The notes under the pieces are model-generated. The model was given only the letters and a program-made list of their open reading frames with translations, searched no databases and was not told where the DNA came from. A stretch of DNA of 19,642 nucleotides from JBEKTY01 sp049515555. Lineage in GTDB: Bacteria > Planctomycetota > Planctomycetia > Pirellulales > Thermoguttaceae. Positions 5,913-13,049 of the stretch are shown here, one piece after another (within the stretch, counting starts at the first letter, position 1; every line of letters begins with the position of its first letter). The position numbers were made by a program, and so were the translations under genes. Location of the stretch: the NCBI GenBank assembly GCA_049515555.1, contig JBEKTY010000153.1:1-19642 (forward strand), written 5' to 3'.

Positions 5913-6989
5913 GTGGTCCGGTCCTTTGCGATCGGGCCGGTGGAAATCGACCCGCCCGTGCTCCAGGCCCCCATGGCGGGGTTCACTAACTCCGCCTATC
6001 GGCAGATCATTCGGCGGCTGGGCGGTGTCGGTCTGCCGGCCACGGAGATGGTCAGTGCGCGGGGCGTCTTGGGGGCCGACGCCCGGGGGGCGGACGAGGT
6101 CGAGCGGCTGCACGGCGTGCTGGAAGAAGCCCGGCCGCTGGCCGTGCAGGTGTGGGACAACGATCCGGGGGTCCTGGCGGCGGTGGGCCGGCGCCTGGCC
6201 CACGACTACCGGGTCAGCGTGGTCGATATCAATTTCGGCTGCCCGGTGCGGGACGTATCGGAAAAAGCCCGCAGCGGCGCGTACCTGCTGGGCGATCCGG
6301 AGCGGATTGGGCGGATCGTGGCCGCGATGGTCGTGGCCTGCGCGCCCGTGCCGGTAACGGCCAAGATCCGCCTGGGCATCAGCCGCGATTGCGTCAACGC
6401 CATCGACGTGGCCCAGGCCGTGGAAGGGGCCGGCGGCGCGGCAATCACCGTTCACGGGCGAACGGCGGCCGACGGACTTGCCGGCCGGGCCAACTGGGAC
6501 GAGATTGCACGCATCAAGCCGGCGCTGCGGCGTATGCCGGTGGTGGGCAATGGCGATCTGACCACGGCCCAAGGCGCGGCTGAAGCCATGCGACGCTACG
6601 GGGTGGACGGCGTGATGATCGGCCGTGCGGCCCTGGGCCAGCCCTGGCTCTTCCGCCAGGTGCAAGCCGCGCTGGCCGGTGAGCCGATCCCCCCGGACCC
6701 GACCCCCGATGAGCAACGGCAACTGCTGCTTACGCACTACCGACTAGTGACCGAGCGGTTCGGGATCGAGCGGGGGACAATCCTGATGCGGAAATACGCC
6801 TGTTGCTACGGGCAGGGCCGACCGGGCGCCCGCGCGTTTCGCGGCGCGGTGGCCCGGGCGGGCAGCGCGGAGGAGTTTGTCCGCGCCGTGGAACATTATT
6901 TTTTGTACTCCGCACGGCTTGGAACGAGCCGAACTGCAACAATAAGTTTTGCCAATTCCAAGGTAGCCGGCACACGCCGTGTGCCGTAA
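5913..6989 (+). CDS. dus: tRNA-dihydrouridine synthase, DusB-like
   Basis: The 358-aa FMN-dependent enzyme reduces specific uridines in tRNA to dihydrouridine. The N-terminus has VLQAPMAGFTNSAYR, the FMN-binding start of the TIM barrel. INFGCPVRDV carries the catalytic Cys110, VTAKIRLG follows, AITVHGRTA supplies the HGR motif, VGNGDL is an FMN-phosphate contact, and GVDGVMIGRAALGQPWLF closes the barrel. The C-terminal helical domain begins near residue 265. The start is a GTG at 5913 because TAG lies directly upstream in frame and GGAG (5902-5905) sits seven bases away. The last residues (KVAGTRRVP) and the TAA come from a palindromic repeat at 6963-7021, so the native C-terminus has been replaced or extended. 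It is not obviously in an operon with suf; about 200 nt and a promoter-like sequence follow. Confidence 0.93.
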   Translation: MVRSFAIGPVEIDPPVLQAPMAGFTNSAYRQIIRRLGGVGLPATEMVSARGVLGADARGADEVERLHGVLEEARPLAVQVWDNDPGVLAAVGRRLAHDYRVSVVDINFGCPVRDVSEKARSGAYLLGDPERIGRIVAAMVVACAPVPVTAKIRLGISRDCVNAIDVAQAVEGAGGAAITVHGRTAADGLAGRANWDEIARIKPALRRMPVVGNGDLTTAQGAAEAMRRYGVDGVMIGRAALGQPWLFRQVQAALAGEPIPPDPTPDEQRQLLLTHYRLVTERFGIERGTILMRKYACCYGQGRPGARAFRGAVARAGSAEEFVRAVEHYFLYSARLGTSRTATISFANSKVAGTRRVP

Positions 6990-7021
6990 AGTGCGAACGG
7001 CACACGGCGTGTGCCGGCTAC
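6963..7021. repeat. Perfect 25-bp inverted repeat overlapping the dus stop
   Basis: The left arm 6963-6987 (GTAGCCGGCACACGCCGTG then TGCCGT) is the exact reverse complement of 6997-7021, with a 9-nt loop AAAGTGCGA. The dus TAA (6987-6989) lies at the arm-loop border. No T-tract follows, although such a stem could still stall polymerase or protect the mRNA end. Confidence 0.85.
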
Positions 7022-7104
7022 AATAGGGGGGTCGTATCATTTCTGGCCGCTCACAGTATAGTTTGACGGCCCGGTGTGACGATGGGTATTTTTAACAAGG
7101 GGAC

Positions 7105-7133
7105 TTGATAAAAATAGCTTTTTGGCATAGTAT
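7105..7133 (+). promoter_or_regulatory. Candidate sigma-70-type promoter of the suf cluster
   Basis: TTGATA (7105-7110) and TAGTAT (7128-7133) are separated by 17 bp and lie 55 bp before the SufR-like start. A weaker TTGACG (7063-7068)/GTATTT (7086-7091) pair lies upstream. CACAGTATA (7052-7060) and CATAGTATA (7126-7134) are near-identical words that could be part of an operator. All of this is inspection only. Confidence 0.35.
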
Positions 7134-7188
7134 ACCTGTGGCGGTGGTTTCTCGACTGTTGCCAGGTGGATAAGCGAGAGGGCTGGGT

Positions 7189-7806
7189 ATGAGCGTAGAT
7201 TGTCCGAATTCCGACGCCGATCTGATGGATTTGGTTCGCGTAACGGGACCGCTCACCGTGACGGAAATTGCTCATGCAATGGAGGTTACGGCGACGGCCA
7301 TCCGGCAGAGGCTGACGCGACTGATGGGCCAATCGCTTATTTCGCGGGAGGCCGTGCGGGCCGGCCGCGGCCGCCCCAAGTACCGTTACTCGTTGACTGA
7401 TAACGGGTTACGACAAACGGGCTCGAACCTGAGCGATTTGGCCGTGGCGCTGTGGCGGGAGTTCCAATCGCTGGACGACAAGGACCTTCGAGGCGACATG
7501 CTGCGGCGAATCGCCCAGGCCCTGGCAACTGGTTACGCTGCCGAGATCCGGGGCAACACCGTGGCCGAGCGCTTGCAGTCGCTGGGCGAACTGCTGAATC
7601 AACGGCGGATCCCCGTCTCGGTCGAGACCGCGCCGCCACTGCCGACCTTGACCGCCCATGCGTGTCCCTACCCGAATCTGGCAGACGAAGACCGGAGCGT
7701 TTGCACCATGGAGAAGATGTTGTTCTCAGAGTTGGTCGGCGACACTGTGCGGCTGACCCAATGCCGGCTGGATGGCGGGGCAGACTGCCGGTTTCAAGCG
7801 GGGTGA
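7189..7806 (+). CDS. sufR: SufR-like Fe-S-sensing transcriptional regulator
   Basis: The 205-aa protein has an N-terminal winged helix-turn-helix (about residues 12-72): GPLTVTEIAHAMEVTATAIR as the HTH, then LISREAVRAGRGRPKYRYSL as the wing. The C-terminal domain carries four cysteines (C159, C172, C192, C200) in CPYPN...SVC...CRLDGG..C order, as in SufR-type repressors whose [Fe-S] cluster controls suf transcription. The spacing (x12, x19, x7) keeps the first interval known for cyanobacterial SufR but not the later ones. GAGAGGG about seven bases before the ATG is a good ribosome binding site. Being the first gene ahead of sufCBD supports local autoregulation. The family is well supported; the exact ligand is inferred. 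Confidence 0.82.
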   Translation: MSVDCPNSDADLMDLVRVTGPLTVTEIAHAMEVTATAIRQRLTRLMGQSLISREAVRAGRGRPKYRYSLTDNGLRQTGSNLSDLAVALWREFQSLDDKDLRGDMLRRIAQALATGYAAEIRGNTVAERLQSLGELLNQRRIPVSVETAPPLPTLTAHACPYPNLADEDRSVCTMEKMLFSELVGDTVRLTQCRLDGGADCRFQAG

Positions 7807-8008
7807 GGAATTGGGGCTTAGGTCTTGGGTTTTAGGTCTTGGGTTTTAGGACTTGGGTCTTGGGTCTTGGGTTTTAGGTTTTAGGTCTTGGGTTTTAGGA
7901 CTTGGGGCTTTGGGGGTTGGCTGCGGGGCCGCTGGATGCGAGAATCCAAGACGTAAGACCTAACACCTAAGGCCCAAGACCCAAGTCCTAAGACCAAAGA
8001 CCTACTCC
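7807..8008. repeat. Word-like repeat field between sufR and nuoB-like gene
   Basis: GGTCTTGGGTTTTAGG and close variants (TAGGACTTGGG, TCTTGGGTCTTGGG) repeat from 7817 to 7915. The reverse-complement words (AAGACCTAA, CCTAAGGCCCAAGACCC, AAGTCCTAAGACC) fill 7948-8005, so the whole field can fold back on itself. It occupies nearly the entire spacer, leaving only about 28 bp before the next start. Confidence 0.85.
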
Positions 8009-8036
8009 CAACAATAGGAAGGCAGCGCAACAGTTC

Positions 8037-8684
8037 ATGACGCAAGCCTGGATTGAAGGGCGGTTCGAGCCGAACGTGCTGACCACGAGTCTCGAACAAT
8101 TGATTAACTGGTCGCGGCAGGCGAGCCTTTGGCCGATGACCTTCGGGGTGGCCTGTTGTGCGATCGAGATGATGTGCACGGGGGCCAGCCGGTTCGACCT
8201 GGATCGGTTCGGGGCGGGCGCCTTTCGGCCCAGCCCGCGGCAGTCGGACCTGATGATCGTGGCCGGTACGATCAATTACAAGCTGGCCAGCCGCATCCGC
8301 CGGCTATGGGACCTCATGCCGGAGCCCAAGTACGTGATTGCGATGGGCGGCTGCGCGATGGCGGGCGGGCCGTACGTGCAGCACGGCTACAACATTGTGC
8401 CGGGTGTGGACAAGGTGGTGCCGGTGGACGTGTACGTGCCGGGCTGCCCACCCCGGCCCGAGGCCCTGTTGGAAGGGCTCATGCGTTTGCAGGAGAAGAT
8501 CAAGGGGCAGAAGATCAGCCGGGTGGGCGGGGGCGGGTGGTTCGCCGGGCTGGGTCGGCCGGCAGCGAAGGCCCCCGACGAGCTCCCCCTGCCCCATCAT
8601 TCCGGCTGCGTGCACGTGGACGGGGGCGACCGCCCGCTGGTCTTCCACCATCAAAAAGTAAAGCCTGGATCGAAGAAGCCATGA
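8037..8684 (+). CDS. nuoB: NuoB-like [4Fe-4S] protein (complex I subunit B family)
   Basis: The 215-aa protein belongs to the NuoB/PSST family, the subunit that carries cluster N2 of NADH:quinone oxidoreductase. WPMTFGVACCAIEMM gives tandem Cys C40 and C41, VIAMGGCAMAGGPY gives C106, and VPGCPPRPEALLEG gives C137: the full four-Cys set. The C-terminal 60 residues are a Gly-rich then His-containing extension (HHSGCVHVDG). It stands alone: no nuoA, nuoC or nuoD lies nearby, and its stop overlaps the sufC start (ATGA), so it is translated with the Fe-S assembly genes. AGGAAGG (8016-8022) is rather far (14 nt) from the ATG. It may be a complex I subunit whose operon has scattered, or an N2-type protein with another partner. 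Confidence 0.88.
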   Translation: MTQAWIEGRFEPNVLTTSLEQLINWSRQASLWPMTFGVACCAIEMMCTGASRFDLDRFGAGAFRPSPRQSDLMIVAGTINYKLASRIRRLWDLMPEPKYVIAMGGCAMAGGPYVQHGYNIVPGVDKVVPVDVYVPGCPPRPEALLEGLMRLQEKIKGQKISRVGGGGWFAGLGRPAAKAPDELPLPHHSGCVHVDGGDRPLVFHHQKVKPGSKKP

Positions 8685-9463
8685 GCGAGCGGCTGGAGAT
8701 CAGCGATCTTTGCGTCCAGGTGGCGGGCAAGCCGATCTTGCACGGGGTGAGCCTGGCGATCGGCCGTGGGGAGATCCATGCCCTGATGGGGCCCAACGGC
8801 TCGGGCAAGAGCACGCTGGCCCTGGCGGTGATGGGCCATCCGGGTTACGAAGTGACCGGGGGGCGGATCGAGCTATGCGGGCAGGACCTGTTGGCGCTGG
8901 AGCCGCACGAGCGTGCGCGGGCCGGGCTGTTCCTGGCCTTCCAGCGGCCGGTGTCGATCCCCGGCGTAAAGATGGCTGATTTTCTGCGGCACGCGATGAC
9001 GAACGTGCAGCGGCCCGATCGCAAGGAGGGCGAGGAGCTGGTGCCCATGCGGCAGTTCCGCGGCGAGTTGCGGCAGCAGATGCAGGCGCTGCGGATCGAT
9101 CCGGAGTTCGCCCGGCGGTACGTCAACGACGGGTTTTCGGGGGGCGAGATGAAGCGGGCGGAAATCCTGCAAATGGCCATCCTGCGGCCGAAATTCGCGA
9201 TCCTCGACGAGACCGACAGCGGCCTGGACGTGGACGCCGTGCGACTGGCCAGCCAAAGCATCGCCCAGATCGGGGGCCGGCAGATGGGCATCCTGATCAT
9301 CACGCACCACGAGCACCTGTTGGAGTACAACCAGCCGCAGTTTACGCACGTGATGCTGGGCGGACGGATCGTCGAGAGCGGCGGCCCGGAGTTGGCGCTG
9401 GAGTTGCACAAGCACGGTTACGACCGCGTCCGCGAGGCACATCGCGAGGCGATTGAGGTGTGA
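8681..9463 (+). CDS. sufC: Fe-S assembly ATPase SufC
   Basis: The 260-aa ABC-type ATPase of the SufBCD scaffold powers the conformational change needed for [4Fe-4S] assembly on SufB-SufD. It shows Walker A GPNGSGKST (37-45), Q-loop AFQRP (86-90), signature FSGGEMKRAE (152-161), Walker B FAILDETDSGLD (172-183) and switch histidines ITHHEH (from 207). EMKRAEILQ and DETDSGLDVDA are SufC hallmarks. The start at 8681 is chosen because its ATGA overlaps the nuoB-like stop and gives the normal SufC N-terminus (MSERLEISDLCVQVAG); longer in-frame starts lie inside the upstream gene. Three bases separate it from sufB. Confidence 0.97.
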   Translation: MSERLEISDLCVQVAGKPILHGVSLAIGRGEIHALMGPNGSGKSTLALAVMGHPGYEVTGGRIELCGQDLLALEPHERARAGLFLAFQRPVSIPGVKMADFLRHAMTNVQRPDRKEGEELVPMRQFRGELRQQMQALRIDPEFARRYVNDGFSGGEMKRAEILQMAILRPKFAILDETDSGLDVDAVRLASQSIAQIGGRQMGILIITHHEHLLEYNQPQFTHVMLGGRIVESGGPELALELHKHGYDRVREAHREAIEV

Positions 9464-9466
9464 TCC

Positions 9467-10891
9467 ATGATTTCAGACATGGCCAGCGACATACAAAGCC
9501 GGCCGCAGGACGTTCTGGGCGAGATCAACAAGTACGATTTTCGCACCGCCGAGCGTTACGTGTTCAAGGCCCGCAAGGGCCTGAACCGCCAGGTGGTGGC
9601 CGAGATTTCGGGGATCAAGGGCGAGCCGGCATGGATGCGCGACTTCCGCCTGGAGAGCCTGGCGATCTTCGAGTCCAAGCCGCTGCCCACCTGGGGCGGC
9701 CAGATCGGCATCGACTTCCAGAACGTCTACTACTACCTCAAGCCCGCCGAGCGGCAGAGCCGCACGTGGGAAGACGTTCCGCGGGAGATCCGCGAGACGT
9801 TCGACAAGCTGGGCATTCCGGAGGCGGAGAAGAAGTACCTGGCCGGCGTAAAGGCCCAGTACGAGAGCGAAGTGGTGTACGGGTCGCTGAAGGAGGAGCT
9901 CTCCCGGCAGGGGGTGATCTTTACCGACACGGACTCGGCTCTGCGCGAGCATCCCGAGTTGTTCCGCCGCTATTTTGGTACGATCATTCCGCCCGGCGAC
10001 AACAAGTTCGCGGCCTTGAACTCGGCGGTGTGGTCGGGCGGATCGTTCGTCTACGTGCCGCCGGGGGTGAAGGTGGAGTTCCCCTTGCAGGCCTACTTCA
10101 GGATCAACGCAGCCAACATGGGGCAGTTCGAGCGGACGCTGATCATCGTCGACGAGGGGGCCCAGGTGCATTACGTGGAAGGCTGCACAGCCCCCATGTA
10201 CAGCACCGAAAGCCTGCACTCGGCGGTGGTCGAGGTGATTGCCCTGCCCGGCTCCCGAGTGCGCTATACCACGATCCAGAACTGGGCCAACAATATTTAC
10301 AACCTGGTGACCAAGCGGGCGGTGGCCTACCGCGACTCGCTGGTGGAATGGGTGGACGGCAACCTGGGCAGCCGGCTGACGATGAAGTATCCCTCGATCT
10401 ACATGAAGGAGCCCGGGGCGCGGGGCGAAGTGCTTTCGGTGGCCTTCGCCTCGGCGGGGCAGCACCAGGACGCAGGGGCCAAGCTGGTGCACTGCGCCCC
10501 CTACACCTCGGGCCGCATCGTCTCCAAGTCGATCTCGAAAAACGGCGGGCGGACCAGCTATCGCGGGTTGTGCAAGGTGCTGCCCGGGGCGAAGAAATCC
10601 AAATCGAGCGTCGTCTGCGACGCCCTGATCCTCGATCCCCAAAGCCGCAGCGACACCTACCCCTACATCGAGATCGAAGAGCAGGACGTGATGATCGGCC
10701 ACGAGGCCAGCGTCTCGCGGATTGGCGAGGAGCAACTGTTCTACCTTGCCAGCCGCGGGTTGACCGAGGCCGAAGCGGCCACGATGATCGTCAGCGGGTT
10801 CATCGAGCCGCTGGTGCGGGAACTGCCGATGGAATACGCCGTGGAGATGAACCGCCTGATCCAGTTGCAGATGGAGGGCACGGTGGGGTAG
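9467..10891 (+). CDS. sufB: Fe-S assembly scaffold SufB
   Basis: The 474-aa cytosolic scaffold pairs with SufD and SufC to build Fe-S clusters. The N-terminal helical part (KYDFRTAERYVFKARKGLN) is followed by the right-handed beta-helix core, with IPPGDNKFAALNSAVWSGG, FVYVPPGVKVEFPLQAYFRI and TTIQNWANNIYNLVTKRA, all classic SufB stretches. SSVVCDALILDP places Cys384 at the position of the essential SufB cysteine. EEQLFYLASRGLTEAEA and GFIEPLVRELPMEYAVEMNR end the protein. The length is normal. The TAG stop (10889-10891) is embedded in the first arm of an inverted repeat that fills the sufB-sufD spacer. Confidence 0.97.
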   Translation: MISDMASDIQSRPQDVLGEINKYDFRTAERYVFKARKGLNRQVVAEISGIKGEPAWMRDFRLESLAIFESKPLPTWGGQIGIDFQNVYYYLKPAERQSRTWEDVPREIRETFDKLGIPEAEKKYLAGVKAQYESEVVYGSLKEELSRQGVIFTDTDSALREHPELFRRYFGTIIPPGDNKFAALNSAVWSGGSFVYVPPGVKVEFPLQAYFRINAANMGQFERTLIIVDEGAQVHYVEGCTAPMYSTESLHSAVVEVIALPGSRVRYTTIQNWANNIYNLVTKRAVAYRDSLVEWVDGNLGSRLTMKYPSIYMKEPGARGEVLSVAFASAGQHQDAGAKLVHCAPYTSGRIVSKSISKNGGRTSYRGLCKVLPGAKKSKSSVVCDALILDPQSRSDTYPYIEIEEQDVMIGHEASVSRIGEEQLFYLASRGLTEAEAATMIVSGFIEPLVRELPMEYAVEMNRLIQLQMEGTVG

Positions 10892-10999
10892 TGGCTAGTG
10901 GCTGGTGGCTAGTGGCTAGTGGCTTGCGGGAGTGGCGAGTTGCGATTGGTAACTCTTCGCCACGAGCCACTAGCCACCAGCCACTAGCCACCAGCCACT
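10890..10999. repeat. AGTGGCTAGTGGCTGG inverted repeat between sufB and sufD
   Basis: The 34-nt left arm (10890-10923, words AGTGGCTAGTGGCTGGTGGC) and the right arm (10966-10999, words GCCACTAGCCACCAGCC) are complementary apart from a few G-T-type mismatches. An inner stem GTGGCGA / TCGCCAC closes the loop. It overlaps the sufB stop and ends four bases before the sufD ATG, leaving no Shine-Dalgarno sequence for sufD. Confidence 0.88.
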
Positions 11000-11003
11000 C
11001 ACT

Positions 11004-11226
11004 ATGACCTCAACCACGACAAGCGGGTTCACGCGCGAGGCGTTCGAGGCCTTTGTGGCTGCGCGGCGCGAGCCGGCCTGGGTTGTCGAGTTGCGCGAGA
11101 GCGCCTGGCGGGCGTTCGAGGAGCTGCCCTGGCCAAGCCCGCAGCACGAGGAGTGGCGGCGAACCGACTTGCGCGGCTTTCGGCTGGATCAGTTCGGGCT
11201 GCCCGGGGTGACTGAGGGCGGCAATG
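11004..11226 (+). pseudogene. sufD: SufD N-terminal portion, out of frame with the core
   Basis: From the ATG at 11004 the frame encodes the helical N-terminus of SufD (FTREAFEAFVAARREPAW, ELPWPSPQHEEWRRTDLRGF, RLDQFGLPGVTEGG; about 72 residues). It then enters a GACGCGGGG repeat. The SufD core continues in the +1 frame (11224-12459). The N-terminal frame itself stays open to 11981, so direct reading would give a 325-aa hybrid with nonsense beyond the repeat. No ribosome binding site precedes the ATG. A single extra base (mod 3) in the repeat, real or a sequencing error in G-runs, explains the split. Confidence 0.75.
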
Positions 11227-12459
11227 ACGCGGGGACGCGGGGACGCGGGGACGCGGGGACGGGCGGACAAGGAGACGCGGGGACGCGGGGACGGACCGAC
11301 AAGGAGACATGGAGACATGGGGACAAGGAGAACTCCTCCGTCTCCGCGTCCCCGCGTCTCCGCGTCTTTGTCGTTACCCGGCCCGCTGTTGGCCCAGTCG
11401 GTGGCCCTGGCCGGCAGCACCTTGGCTGTGGACAGTCGGCCGGGCGGGACGTGGCTCGACCCGGCCCTGGCGGCACAAGGCGTCGTGTTCGGCAGCCTCG
11501 ACGAATTGCTGCTGACGCATGGCGAGCGGATCGAGCCCTACCTGCTCACGCGGGCGGTCGATCCGTACTACGACAAGTTCTCGGCGCTGCATGCCGCCTG
11601 CTGGTCGGGCGGAATGGTGCTCCTGGTCCCGCGCGGGGTGGTCATCGAGCGGCCGCTAATGTGTTGCTCGGCGATGTCCGACGGCGGGGTCGATCTGGGG
11701 CATGCCCTGGTCGTGCTGGAAGAGGGCGCCGAGGCCACGCTGCTGGCCGAGACCACGGCCGGCGACCCGGCGGGCGGCGGCTTGCATTGCGGGGCGGTCG
11801 AGCTGCTCCTGGGAGCCGGGGCCCGCCTGCGCTACGTCAACCTGCAGAACTGGGGCACGCGGACCTGGCATTTCGCGCACCACAAGGCGCTGGTCGGCCG
11901 CGACGCCGCGCTGCAGTGGACCGTGGGCGCCCTGGGCAGCCGCCTGGCCAAGGTCAATCAGCAGGTGGCCCTGGCGGGTGAAGGGGCCCGGGCCCAGGTC
12001 AACGGCGTCTTGCTGGCCGACGGCCGCCAGCACCTCTCCTATCACACGCTGCAGCACCACGAGTCGCCGCACGGCACGAGCGATCTGCTTTACAAGTGCG
12101 CCTTGCAGGGCCGCGCGCGGATCGTATGGCGGGGCATGATCCGCGTCGATCGCGAGGCCCAGAAGACCGACGGCTACCAGCGCAACGACAACCTGATCCT
12201 CTCGGACTCGGCCAGGGCCGATTCGATCCCGGGGCTGGAGATCCTGGCCGACGACGTGAAGTGCTCGCACGGGGCGACCGCCGGCCGCGTCGACGACGAG
12301 ATCGTGTTCTACGCCCAGACCCGGGGCCTGACCCGCAAAGAGGCCGTGCGGATGATCGTGGCCGGCTTCTTCCAGCAGGTCTTCGATCGGATCACGGTGG
12401 GCAGCGTCCGGCAGGCCTTGGGCGCAGCCATCCGGCGGAGGATTCGCGAAAATGAATGA
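11224..12459 (+). CDS. sufD: SufD core (beta-helix scaffold), split from its N-terminus
   Basis: The recognisable protein starts near nt 11375 with GPLLAQSVALAGSTLAVD and runs through VVFGSLDELLLTHGERI, AVDPYYDKFSALHAACWSGG, LLVPRGVVIERPL, YVNLQNWGTRTWHFAHHKAL, NGVLLADGRQHLSYHTLQHH, KTDGYQRNDNLILSD, ADDVKCSHGATAGRVDDEIV and FYAQTRGLTRKEAVRMIV, all typical of SufD. SufD partners SufB in the SufBC2D scaffold. The first 45-50 residues are translated repeat. An in-frame stop at 11209-11211 prevents extension upstream, so the start is set at ATG 11224, which has GAGGG (11214-11218) five bases ahead. Together with 11004-11226 it would make one full-length SufD of about 480 aa with a repeat-encoded linker if the frame were restored. 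The stop overlaps the Rieske start. Confidence 0.9.
   Translation: MTRGRGDAGTRGRADKETRGRGDGPTRRHGDMGTRRTPPSPRPRVSASLSLPGPLLAQSVALAGSTLAVDSRPGGTWLDPALAAQGVVFGSLDELLLTHGERIEPYLLTRAVDPYYDKFSALHAACWSGGMVLLVPRGVVIERPLMCCSAMSDGGVDLGHALVVLEEGAEATLLAETTAGDPAGGGLHCGAVELLLGAGARLRYVNLQNWGTRTWHFAHHKALVGRDAALQWTVGALGSRLAKVNQQVALAGEGARAQVNGVLLADGRQHLSYHTLQHHESPHGTSDLLYKCALQGRARIVWRGMIRVDREAQKTDGYQRNDNLILSDSARADSIPGLEILADDVKCSHGATAGRVDDEIVFYAQTRGLTRKEAVRMIVAGFFQQVFDRITVGSVRQALGAAIRRRIRENE
11227..11373. repeat. GACGCGGGG repeat inserted in sufD
   Basis: Tandem GACGCGGGGACGCGGGG words (11227-11292) and GGAGACATGGAGACATGGGG words are followed by a complementary segment, TCTCCGCGTCCCCGCGTCTC (from 11341), that can pair with 11266-11292. 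GGAG-AA-CTCC forms a mini-hairpin at the centre. The block lies between the SufD helical N-domain and the beta-helix core, and the reading-frame change falls within it. Confidence 0.85.
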
Positions 12460-12862
12460 GCCCTCCGAGCGGGGTCCACGGGGACTGTCCCCATTTTCGT
12501 CGGCCTGTCCCCCCGGACAGGCCGAAAACGGGACTGTCCCCTTCGCCGGGGCGGGCTTCGTACGGCTGTGCCGCACCGCCGACATTCCCGATCCGGGCCG
12601 ACAGGTGTTCGAGATCGAGGACCGCTACGTCGTGGTCTTTCACCACCAGGGGCGGTTCTACGCCTTGGACGACCGCTGCACCCATGATGGCGGGCCACTG
12701 GGCGAGGGAACCTTGGAAGGCTTCGTCATCGAGTGTCCGCGGCATGGGGCGAAGTTCGACATCCGCGACGGCCGGGTGCTGGCCATGCCCGCCGCCTGCG
12801 ACACGCCGTCGCACGAGGTCCAGCTTCGTGGCGACGAGGTGTGGGTCCGGCTGAAAGACTAG
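12452..12862 (+). CDS. Rieske [2Fe-2S] ferredoxin
   Basis: The 136-aa soluble Rieske-type ferredoxin has CTHDGGPLGEG (C76, H78) and CPRHGAKFD (C95, H98) as the two ligand boxes, with DDRYVVVF-like strands before and HEVQLRGDEVWV after. Proteins like this in suf clusters are annotated as non-haem oxygenase ferredoxin subunits; here an electron-transfer or cluster-carrier role in the SUF pathway is inferred. The ATG overlaps the sufD stop by eight bases, so translation is probably coupled. Residues about 8-32 are encoded by a GGGGACTGTCCCC repeat (12480-12541). The family normally starts close to the FVRLCRTADIP segment, which here begins at residue 36, so the N-terminus is extended in frame. 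There is no Tat or Sec signal. Confidence 0.9.
   Translation: MNEPSERGPRGLSPFSSACPPGQAENGTVPFAGAGFVRLCRTADIPDPGRQVFEIEDRYVVVFHHQGRFYALDDRCTHDGGPLGEGTLEGFVIECPRHGAKFDIRDGRVLAMPAACDTPSHEVQLRGDEVWVRLKD
12480..12541. repeat. GGGGACTGTCCCC nested palindrome inside the Rieske gene
   Basis: GGGGACTGTCCCC (12480-12492), then CGGCCTGTCC (12501-12510) and GGACAGGCCG (12515-12524) around a CCCC loop, then GGGACTGTCCCC to 12541. The outer words are inverted copies of one another, with ATTTTCG facing CGAAAAC. Confidence 0.85.
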
Positions 12863-12958
12863 GAAGCACGACGGGCGACGGACGACGGACGGAAGCACTC
12901 CAGAATCGTAGGGTGGGTCGAGCGCAGAAAAGCCCCACCGGAAGCACTCAAAGCCCAT

Positions 12959-13049
12959 AGCTCAAAGCTCAAAGCTCATAGCTCAAAGCTCATAGCTCAA
13001 AGCTCATAGCTCAAAGCTCATAGCTCAAAGCTCATAGCTCAAAGCTCAT
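12959..13049. repeat. AGCTCAAAGCTCAT tandem repeat, five perfect units
   Basis: Five perfect 14-bp units occupy 12980-13049, preceded by an irregular unit at 12959-12979. The last AT plus the next G forms the ATG of the SufT-like gene (13048-13050). The rest of the spacer (12863-12958) holds other words: CGACGGACGACGGAC, and GTAGGGTGGGTCGAGCGCAG with a CCCCACCG partner. Confidence 0.93.

Noticed and set aside
5071..7021. CRISPR array from the repeated CACACGCCGTGTG units
   Set aside because: Copies are few, irregularly spaced, in both orientations and without unique spacers of constant length, and no cas genes are present.
8129..8680. Extended SufC start inside the NuoB-like gene
   Set aside because: The upstream frame is a Gly/Arg-rich shadow; the ATG at 8681 yields the canonical SufC N-terminus and an ATGA overlap.
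9473..10735. 420-aa minus-strand protein opposite sufB
   Set aside because: His/Val/Leu-rich antisense shadow of a strongly conserved gene in high-GC DNA.
12959..13049. CRISPR-like or origin iterons
   Set aside because: The 14-bp units are directly contiguous without spacers, and there is no replication initiator gene or AT-rich unwinding region nearby.
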